A stretch of DNA of 28,437 bases from positions 1 to 28,437 of the IMG/VR virus record IMGVR_UViG_3300041405_000395. One strand, given 5' to 3'. The stretch comes from a virus. Made by a program: the position numbers and the translations under genes. Of the stretch, positions 22,575-28,437 are shown piece by piece. Every line of letters starts with the position of its first letter. The stretch's first letter is position 1. The notes beneath the pieces are model-generated. The model searched no databases. It worked only from the letters and a program-made list of their open reading frames with translations, and had not been told where the DNA came from.

Positions 22575-23794
22575 TGGCTCAATTCGGAGGTATCGGCGGA
22601 CTCGGTGCGCCGATTAACTACTACAACATGATCCCCGACTTCCGTGGCGAGGCATTGCAGGAAACCCAGAACCAACTCGGGCAGGCTCAGCTTCAGCAAT
22701 ATGCGCAGCAGCAGCGACAACAGCAGGCGGCGGCAGCGCAGCAACAGGCATTTCAGGCTGAGCTACCAGCCGCGATTAACGACCCGGCAAAAATGCAGGC
22801 GCTGGCGGTTAAGTACCCCACGCAGATTGGCGCTATTCGCGATCAGCTGCAGTTTAAGGATGCACAGGATGTATCAGCAGTCAGCACCGCAACATCTGAC
22901 CTTCAGGCCGCCGCGCAGGTTGGACCGGAGGCAGTGGCACAGGCCCTGATGAAGCACGCGGGTACGGTTCAGCAGAAGGGGGCCACCCCTCAGCAGCTGA
23001 TGCAGATGTATGTCAGCGACCCGGCACAGTTCAGCAACTTCATCGGGACGGTAAAGCTCGGCGCACTGACTGCCAAAGACCAGTTTGGGGTACAGAACGA
23101 CCAGCAAAAACTCGCCCTTACCCAGCGCGGGCAGGATTTGTCGGCAGAGACGGCGCGCCGCGGTCAGGACATTACGGTTCGCGGGCAGAACATCTCTGCT
23201 CAGAACTCTGCATTTGACCGCCAGATTCGCATGGCTGAGCTTCAGGGTAAGGGGCTTGACCGGCAGATTGCCCGTGAAACTAACCTCGCCAGGCTTACCG
23301 ACCTGCAGCAAAAACAGGTCGAGGCGCAGCAAAAGGCCTCAGATGCAAAACAGGCTAAGGTGCAGCAGGCTCAGCAGACGTACGACACTTTCAATACAGC
23401 GCTCGGTACGATCGCCGACCTCAAGGCATCACCCGGCCTTGGTAAAGCTGTTGGCCTGAGTTCAGTATTCCCTACGCTTCCCGGCTCCGATGCAGCCAAC
23501 TTTGAAGCAACGCTTGATACTTTCAAGGCGCAGACGTTCCTGCCTATGGTTCAGTCCATGAAGGGCATGGGCGCGCTGTCTGATGCTGAAGGTAAAAAGC
23601 TCACTGATGCGGTCGGCGCGCTGAGTACGAAAATGAGCGAAACGGAATTCAACCGCTCACTCAATCGCATTGAAGGCCAGCTTCGCAGCAAGCTTGCTAA
23701 CGCGCAAAGAACATATGGCATACCACCTCAGACTGCTCAGCCGCAGGCACCTGCAGCGCAGGGTGGTGGATTCTCAAACCTATGGGGTGATTGA
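22574..23794 (+). CDS. 20: Ejection protein (P22 gp20)
   Basis: A 406-residue Gln/Ala-rich protein at the gene 20 position (P22 gp20 is 471). Residues 30-70 form a long poly-Gln/Ala helix (QAQLQQYAQQQRQQQAAAAQQQAFQ). Residues about 170-260 are a charged helical region (GQDLSAETARRGQDITVRGQNIS, ARETNLARLTDLQQKQVEAQQKASDAKQ). The C-terminus ends Pro/Gln-rich. It is shorter than P22's, with differing ends, but the Gln/Ala helices and order are as expected. By family it is ejected early and aids DNA entry. It overlaps gp16 by one base. Confidence 0.85.
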   Translation: MAQFGGIGGLGAPINYYNMIPDFRGEALQETQNQLGQAQLQQYAQQQRQQQAAAAQQQAFQAELPAAINDPAKMQALAVKYPTQIGAIRDQLQFKDAQDVSAVSTATSDLQAAAQVGPEAVAQALMKHAGTVQQKGATPQQLMQMYVSDPAQFSNFIGTVKLGALTAKDQFGVQNDQQKLALTQRGQDLSAETARRGQDITVRGQNISAQNSAFDRQIRMAELQGKGLDRQIARETNLARLTDLQQKQVEAQQKASDAKQAKVQQAQQTYDTFNTALGTIADLKASPGLGKAVGLSSVFPTLPGSDAANFEATLDTFKAQTFLPMVQSMKGMGALSDAEGKKLTDAVGALSTKMSETEFNRSLNRIEGQLRSKLANAQRTYGIPPQTAQPQAPAAQGGGFSNLWGD

Positions 23795-26151
23795 TGGCTA
23801 AGGCATGGAAAGAGGTGATCGCATCACCCCAGTATCAGGCGCTTTCACATGAGCAGAAGGCGGCGGCACAGAATCAGTATTTTGATGAGGTAGTCGCGCC
23901 ACAAGCTGGCCCGCAGGCAGATACTGCCCGGCAGCAGTTCTTTTCTGCTTACCCACCTGTTTCCACCCAGCAGCAGACTCAACCAGTCCAGTCTCAGAGT
24001 CAGCCAGGCAGCCCTATTGCTGAAGCAGGCAAGGGGCTTCTGCAGGCAGGCGTAAATGTTGCAAACATCCCGGCTGAGGTTCTGGACGCCGTTAAGAGCG
24101 CCGGCTCATGGGCCGCAGGCAAACTTGGGCTTGGTGATGGAACTTATCAGCCCACGCAGCGCGTTGAATTGCCGCAAAGCCTTCAGCCACAGGATGAGTA
24201 CGCGAAAATTGGCGCAGAGATTGGTCCTTACCTCATTCCTGGCGTCGGTGCGGAACGAACTGCTGCGGCTGTCGGGAGTGTGGCGGGCGCGGGGCGTGGT
24301 GAGCGCCTGGCTACACAGGCATCAAACATGCTGGCTGAAAACGTACCGGGGGTGCTGGCGCAGAATAGTGACAAGGAAGATGCCAGTTCACTCGCAGGCG
24401 ATCTGGCTTTAGGTGCGGCAGGAAGCGTGGCGGGCAGGGCTTTAGTGGCTGGCGGCAGTGCGGCAGTGCGCGGCGTGCGTAACGTCCTCGGCAAAGAGGC
24501 TGCAAATGCCTCACCGGCCGCAACTCAGCCTATCGCTCAGGCGGCAGCTACGCCGGAGGTCCAGAGTGCGCAGATGGCGCCTGAATACGCTCGCGCGGCC
24601 CAGTCAGGCAAAGAAGGCAGGATTGCTCAGGTAGTGAATGATATCCAGCCTGACCAGAAAGTTGTGGAGGCAATGCAGCGTCTGGACATCAATCCGGATG
24701 ACATGCTGGAGGCGTACACGTCCGGCAATGATGCATTCAAGGCTGTGCAGATCGGCCTCGCCTCTCAGGATGAATCAGCGCTGGCAGCCGTCAAGCGTGA
24801 CAGCCTTAGCCGCATATCTCAGCGCGCTGCAAAAATTATCGATGATGCGGGTTCAATGCCTGATCGGCTTGCGATGGATGATGCTTTCAAGACCAGATTT
24901 AACGCTGCTCGTGATTCCCTGAAGTCGCAGGAAGAGCAACTGTATAAGCCCGTTCAGGAAGCGATTCCGGCGCGCCAGACTGTTGATGCGGCCAATACAC
25001 GCGATTACCTCGATAACCTCGCTGATGACCTTGGCGGCTATCAGAACCTGTCACCTGTTGAGAAGCGCATCTATGAGTCGGTTTCTCCCACCTCTGATAA
25101 GTCCGGAGGAATGACGTACGCCCGGTTAAACCAGGCCAGAAGCATTGTTGGGGCCGAGTTACGGAAGTCAGGCACACCATTCGGCAGCGCTGAGGAAAGG
25201 AATCTAGCTCAGCTTTATAGCCAGCTCTCTAACGATCGCGATGCCGTTGCAAAGGCTGCCGGGTTCGGTGACCAGATTAAGCTCGCTAACGCGGTTACTG
25301 CTCAGCGCAAGATGATGGAGGAGAACGTTTACAGCCTCCTCGGTAAAGATCTGAGCGGTAACGTGACCGTTAAGGCGAAAAACGCACTGGATGGCTTGCA
25401 GAGCGGAAATACGCAGGCTTTCACCAAACTGATGCGTACAGTTCCCGATAAGGATACGCGAGCACAACTGGTGGCTACGGGCCTGAGGGATATGTTCCGG
25501 AAAGGAACTCAGACAGAAGTCGAAGATAATATTAAGGGGTTTGTAAAGTACTATGCGGCGTTAAAGCGCAATGGAACAGACCGGATTTTAAAGCAGGAAT
25601 TGCCTCCGCAAACCATACGCGAGCTTGAGGACTATTACACTCTGGCGCGCAACGTTACATCAGCCAACCGTTACTATCTCGCGACCGGCAAGTTGGGCTC
25701 TTTCCTTGAGAAGTTTGATAAGCCAGGTGGTTTTCTGGACAAGCTGGCGACGCACGGGAAGATGGCGACGATCGCCACGGTTCTCGGTCACGTCCCGGTG
25801 GCGGGCCCGGTCCTGAATACGGCCATTGCGGCGCAAATGGGGGCGAGGGCGGCCACCAGTAAATCCGGGTCCGCTGCAGTGCAGGAGATGATGGGCAGCT
25901 CTACCTTTAAAAACCTTGCGGCGGCAGCCAGGACAAAACCCGGCACCGCCGCGCAGGAGAAAATTGTGGAGTCTGCAGAGTCGAAGCTGAGCAAGTCTTC
26001 AGCATGGAAAGAGTTTTTCCGCACACTCCCTAAAGCGGAGAAGCAGAAAATTGCACGAGTAGGCATCATTGGCTGGCTGAGCGGTATGGCTGACAATGAT
26101 ACGGTCAGAAGCGCCGCCACAGACCAGCCAGTGCAAACCCCAGCGCAATAA
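23794..26151 (+). CDS. 16: Ejection / DNA-transfer protein (P22 gp16-position), enlarged
   Basis: A 785-residue protein starting at ATG 23794 (TTG 23791 is one codon up). It begins MAKAWKEVIASPQYQALSHEQKAAAQNQYFDEVVAPQ, the typical start of DNA-transfer proteins. P22 gp16 is 609 residues, so this is about 175 longer. Regions include a Gln-rich linker (about 55-75), amphipathic Gly/Ala stretches (about 85-200, e.g. GPYLIPGVGAERTAAAVGSVAGAG, LALGAAGSVAGRALVAGGSAAVRG) suited to membrane insertion, a long helical middle, and a late hydrophobic MATIATVLGHVPVAGPVLNTAIAAQMGARAA (about 655-685). By family it enters the cell first and is needed for DNA transit. Its 3' end overlaps a minus-strand gene by 47 bp. 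Confidence 0.82.
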   Translation: MAKAWKEVIASPQYQALSHEQKAAAQNQYFDEVVAPQAGPQADTARQQFFSAYPPVSTQQQTQPVQSQSQPGSPIAEAGKGLLQAGVNVANIPAEVLDAVKSAGSWAAGKLGLGDGTYQPTQRVELPQSLQPQDEYAKIGAEIGPYLIPGVGAERTAAAVGSVAGAGRGERLATQASNMLAENVPGVLAQNSDKEDASSLAGDLALGAAGSVAGRALVAGGSAAVRGVRNVLGKEAANASPAATQPIAQAAATPEVQSAQMAPEYARAAQSGKEGRIAQVVNDIQPDQKVVEAMQRLDINPDDMLEAYTSGNDAFKAVQIGLASQDESALAAVKRDSLSRISQRAAKIIDDAGSMPDRLAMDDAFKTRFNAARDSLKSQEEQLYKPVQEAIPARQTVDAANTRDYLDNLADDLGGYQNLSPVEKRIYESVSPTSDKSGGMTYARLNQARSIVGAELRKSGTPFGSAEERNLAQLYSQLSNDRDAVAKAAGFGDQIKLANAVTAQRKMMEENVYSLLGKDLSGNVTVKAKNALDGLQSGNTQAFTKLMRTVPDKDTRAQLVATGLRDMFRKGTQTEVEDNIKGFVKYYAALKRNGTDRILKQELPPQTIRELEDYYTLARNVTSANRYYLATGKLGSFLEKFDKPGGFLDKLATHGKMATIATVLGHVPVAGPVLNTAIAAQMGARAATSKSGSAAVQEMMGSSTFKNLAAAARTKPGTAAQEKIVESAESKLSKSSAWKEFFRTLPKAEKQKIARVGIIGWLSGMADNDTVRSAATDQPVQTPAQ

Positions 26152-26449
26152 CTAGGTAGGCTGCCATGAAGCACAGGACGATGCTCATGGCGCTTATTCT
26201 TCCCGGCAGTATGTAATCTGCTACTGCTGCTATCGCGACCCACGCAGCACACCCCAGCAACACCTTCACCAAAGAAGTGACGCCTCCCGATGGTATGACT
26301 TTGCTCAGCCATCGAATGCTCCTGCGCGCGCCTTTTATAGCCGCAAGGATAAGAAAAAAACCAACAAGCCAGTACAGAATCGGCGGCCACATTCGCGCCG
26401 CTATAACAACCATTGCCACAGCAACGGTTAGCTGAATAACCGGGTGCAT
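26105..26449 (-). CDS. Four-TM membrane protein at the immI/sieA position
   Basis: A 114-residue protein on the opposite strand from all neighbours. Four hydrophobic segments are visible at about 3-18, 22-38, 58-80 and 87-110. A basic loop (RRSIRWLSK, 42-50) and a basic C-terminus (WRRF) suggest N-in, C-in topology. The start has an excellent AAGGAG (26456-26461, minus strand) six bases before ATG. In P22 the space between genes 16 and 9 carries immI genes including sieA, a small inner-membrane protein that blocks DNA entry of related phages. By position and type this is a candidate superinfection-exclusion protein. I cannot confirm sequence homology to SieA and see no clear promoter. Its 3' end runs 47 bp into gp16. 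Confidence 0.7.
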   Translation of the reverse strand: MHPVIQLTVAVAMVVIAARMWPPILYWLVGFFLILAAIKGARRSIRWLSKVIPSGGVTSLVKVLLGCAAWVAIAAVADYILPGRISAMSIVLCFMAAYLVIALGFALAGLWRRF

Positions 26450-26463
26450 TCCATCTCCTTATA

Positions 26464-26476
26464 AGCCTTTCAGGCT
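26464..26476 (+). other. Short inverted repeat before the tailspike gene
   Basis: AGCCT-TTC-AGGCT forms a 5-bp stem 11 bp upstream of the tailspike ATG and on the leader side of the minus-strand gene. It lies in a divergent gap of only 38 bp that must hold control signals for both genes. Possible operator or translational hairpin; weak evidence. Confidence 0.3.
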
Positions 26477-26487
26477 GGGGTAAAATA

Positions 26488-28437
26488 ATGTCAGATATTA
26501 CCGCGAACGTAGTGGTAAGCATGCCAAGCCAGTTATTCACTCTGGCGCGATCGTTTAAGGCGGCTTCAAACGGAAAAATCTATATAGGTCGGATTGATAC
26601 AGATCCCACCATTCCGTCAAATCAGATTCAGGTTTATGTTGAGAATGAAGATGGGTCGCTAATTCCAGTTACTCAGCCTATCATCATTAATGACGCAGGA
26701 TTCCCGGTTTACAGTGGTCAGATTGCTAAATTCATGACAGTAGAGGGCCACTCTATGGCTGTCTATGACGCATATGGAACTCAGCAATTCTACTTTCCAA
26801 ACGTGCTGAAATACAGCCCTGACCAGTTGAGAATGGAGCTGAATACCGAGGGTCAGCCAACGATAGTGGATGACTCGCGAGTTCGCGTCTTACAGCACTT
26901 TACAGGCGCGCAACCTCGATCTCTGGATAGCAAAAATTCTGAATATATCAGCCTTATGGACACAGCAGCAAAGGGTGACGGCGTAACTGATGACACTGAC
27001 GCACTAAATGCCGTTATTGCATCATTTGGCTCTTCCGGGGGCGAGATTAATGTTCCAATCAATCCTGACGGATCTCAAAAAAGGTTTTTGGTTGACTGGT
27101 CTCGTGTAGTAAATCCATTTGGCGTGAGGTTTACTGGTGAGGGCTCGATCGTCTCATCAGAGCCTGTGGGCGGACTTACACAGAGAAACCTTTATGGTGA
27201 TACATTCAGGATCAGCTACGGCCAGCAGTATCTTTATCGAATCTATGAGCGATTTCGGTTAGGCCAGCAGGCCCAGGTATTTTTATTTGGTGACAGCACG
27301 GTGCAGGGTGGCAATGGCGAGTTGCCGGAATTCTCCACGGGCCAGCTAGTATTCGAAATGTTTTCAGCTTCGGGGCTAAATGTAAACGTCATAAACAGAG
27401 GTGTTGCGGGAACATCTGTTTATCAGATGAACGCTATTCCAGACGTAAGCAACACCTCTGATTTGTTCGTAATCAAATATGGCATCAATGATCCGGGCAC
27501 ACCCGGAACAGGCGACCGTTTAACAAACTTTGCAACCGCATTACGGACCAAGCTTTCTGAAATTCGCAACAACTCGGGGATGAATACGCTGAGCATCATT
27601 CTGGTTGGCCCCAACTCGACAAATGACACTCAGCACAACCGAGACGCACTCTGGTATGAGAAGTTGCGCGGCATCTACATGCAGGCTGCAAAGGATTATA
27701 AGTGCGCTTACTTAGATACATACGGCTATATGTCAGACGTGAAGGGAACGGCCGGTTATGCTATGGACAACCCATTCGGTAATGGGCAGGGCGTTCACCC
27801 GATGAACACCATGCAGTGCTGGATTTGGGGCGCCTTTATCAATGAATTCTTTTCAGGAATTATGACTGAAAGGTTCAGGAGCAACCTTTTCCTAAACGTC
27901 CCATCTTCATCGGGCTCTCCATCAGCCGCACAGGCGCTATCTAGCTACCGGAAGGGTGAAACCTGGTACCGCGCAACCACCACAAATGGCTGGCCGCAGG
28001 ATGGAGCGCTGCTGATGTCTTATCAGGCTGACAATATCGCCCGACAGACTATAATCTCGTTTTCTAAGTCATCATCCAAATCTGTAAGCCGGACGTGGAA
28101 CACTGCGCAGGCCAAATGGAACAGCTGGACCGGAACGGCTATAGGCTTAACGCCGGTTAATGGATGGCAGGCCACATGGGTGCCAGAAGTAAGGGGTTCA
28201 GCGGATGGCCTGGTAACCATTAGCGCACTATTAGCCAGTGGAACAACTACAGCCGGAACAAACATGCTTAGCGGACTTCCTGCGGACATGTATCCTGCCG
28301 TTGAGAAGAGGTTTGCTCAGGCAAATAGTGACGGAACGCATGCCTGTGTATCAGTTAAGCCTACAGGCGAGATTGCCATTGTATCAGGGGTATCATCCGC
28401 AGGTATCCATATCAATATCAGTTACTATTCTAATTAA
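26488..28437 (+). CDS. Chimeric tailspike: P22 head-binding domain + SGNH hydrolase
   Basis: A 649-residue tailspike. Residues 1 to about 113 are the P22 gp9 head-binding domain ([31 protein letters not shown]... [22 protein letters not shown]). Residues about 155-175 hold a pectate-lyase-like [18 protein letters not shown] motif. Residues about 260-460 are an SGNH/GDSL hydrolase with G268-D269-S270 (nucleophile Ser), N303-R304-G305, G332-I333-N334 and H437 (GVHPMN). The usual Asp three residues before the His is Gln434. Residues about 485-550 resemble a pyocin-knob-type module ([37 protein letters not shown]). A beta-rich C-terminus follows. By family SGNH tailspikes remove acyl groups from O-antigen or capsule. 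The P22 endorhamnosidase is absent. The ribosome site is weak (GGGG, 26477-26480). Confidence 0.9.
   Translation: MSDITANVVVSMPSQLFTLARSFKAASNGKIYIGRIDTDPTIPSNQIQVYVENEDGSLIPVTQPIIINDAGFPVYSGQIAKFMTVEGHSMAVYDAYGTQQFYFPNVLKYSPDQLRMELNTEGQPTIVDDSRVRVLQHFTGAQPRSLDSKNSEYISLMDTAAKGDGVTDDTDALNAVIASFGSSGGEINVPINPDGSQKRFLVDWSRVVNPFGVRFTGEGSIVSSEPVGGLTQRNLYGDTFRISYGQQYLYRIYERFRLGQQAQVFLFGDSTVQGGNGELPEFSTGQLVFEMFSASGLNVNVINRGVAGTSVYQMNAIPDVSNTSDLFVIKYGINDPGTPGTGDRLTNFATALRTKLSEIRNNSGMNTLSIILVGPNSTNDTQHNRDALWYEKLRGIYMQAAKDYKCAYLDTYGYMSDVKGTAGYAMDNPFGNGQGVHPMNTMQCWIWGAFINEFFSGIMTERFRSNLFLNVPSSSGSPSAAQALSSYRKGETWYRATTTNGWPQDGALLMSYQADNIARQTIISFSKSSSKSVSRTWNTAQAKWNSWTGTAIGLTPVNGWQATWVPEVRGSADGLVTISALLASGTTTAGTNMLSGLPADMYPAVEKRFAQANSDGTHACVSVKPTGEIAIVSGVSSAGIHINISYYSN

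Noticed and set aside
22874-23332. 152-codon minus-strand ORF in gp20
   Set aside because: It is the antisense of the Gln/Ala-rich repeats of gp20, a compositional artefact giving Leu/Cys/Arg-rich sequence.
25788-26540. 250-codon minus-strand ORF spanning the gp16-tailspike gap
   Set aside because: It starts inside the tailspike gene without a ribosome site and reads as Ser/Arg/Cys-rich low-quality sequence. The 26105-26449 frame in the same place has a strong ribosome site and clear TM segments.
1-28437. CRISPR arrays, tRNA genes, insertion sequences, integrase or attachment sites
   Set aside because: I looked for regular short repeats, cloverleaf-type segments, transposase motifs and recombinase motifs and saw none; the HNH gene is the only mobile-type gene.

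Overview
The window is the replication-to-tailspike half of a temperate P22-like podovirus (Lederbergvirus type) of an enterobacterial host, either a free phage or a prophage. The evidence is gene order plus sequence. The packaging and capsid genes match P22 proteins closely as I recall them: small terminase, large terminase, portal, scaffold and coat, then gp4, gp10, gp26, gp7, gp20 and gp16. They are followed by a tailspike that starts with the P22 head-binding domain. No integrase, repressor, attachment site, tRNA or rRNA is visible, so the exact host and integration site cannot be read. The window opens inside a replication gene and closes exactly on the tailspike stop codon.

Layout. Bases 1-2027 hold the 3' end of a replication-initiator gene and a complete DnaB-type helicase gene. 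Bases 2011-5441 are a 'nin'-type region of short, overlapping plus-strand genes: several unknown proteins, NinB, NinX, a NinF-like Cys-rich protein nested in another frame of a Cys-rich ORF, a DUF1364/YbcO-type protein and a RusA resolvase. An HNH-AP2 endonuclease gene (5443-6075) sits between rusA and the late antiterminator Q (6065-6832). Bases 6833-7265 are the Q-controlled late leader, with hairpin terminators and a 19-bp direct repeat.

Bases 7266-9318 are the lysis cassette: two single-TM coiled-coil proteins, a GH108 endolysin, a two-TM holin candidate, an overlapping Rz/Rz1 spanin pair and a small TM protein. Bases 9374-11703 hold an accessory cluster that is not part of the P22 core. 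It contains a small beta-rich protein, a fibre protein built of seven repeats of exactly 45 residues, and two paralogous adaptor-like proteins, one with a head-fibre-like tail.

Bases 11756-26151 are the packaging, capsid, neck and ejection-protein genes in P22 order, with a probable pac site inside the small terminase gene. Bases 26105-26449 carry the only convincing minus-strand gene, a four-TM membrane protein placed where P22 carries its immI/sieA region. Bases 26488-28437 encode a chimeric tailspike with a P22 head-binding domain, a short pectate-lyase-like motif and an SGNH/GDSL hydrolase domain instead of the P22 endorhamnosidase.

How it works together (inference from the family). Early transcription makes the replication and nin proteins and finally Q. 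Q modifies RNA polymerase at the late promoter so that it reads through the leader terminators and the later hairpins into lysis, head and tail genes. Terminase cuts at pac and fills the gp1/gp8/gp5 procapsid. gp4, gp10 and gp26 plug it, gp7, gp20 and gp16 are ejected, and the tailspike recognises and probably de-esterifies a surface polysaccharide. The accessory fibre cluster, the minus-strand membrane gene and the SGNH tailspike are the parts most worth following up.
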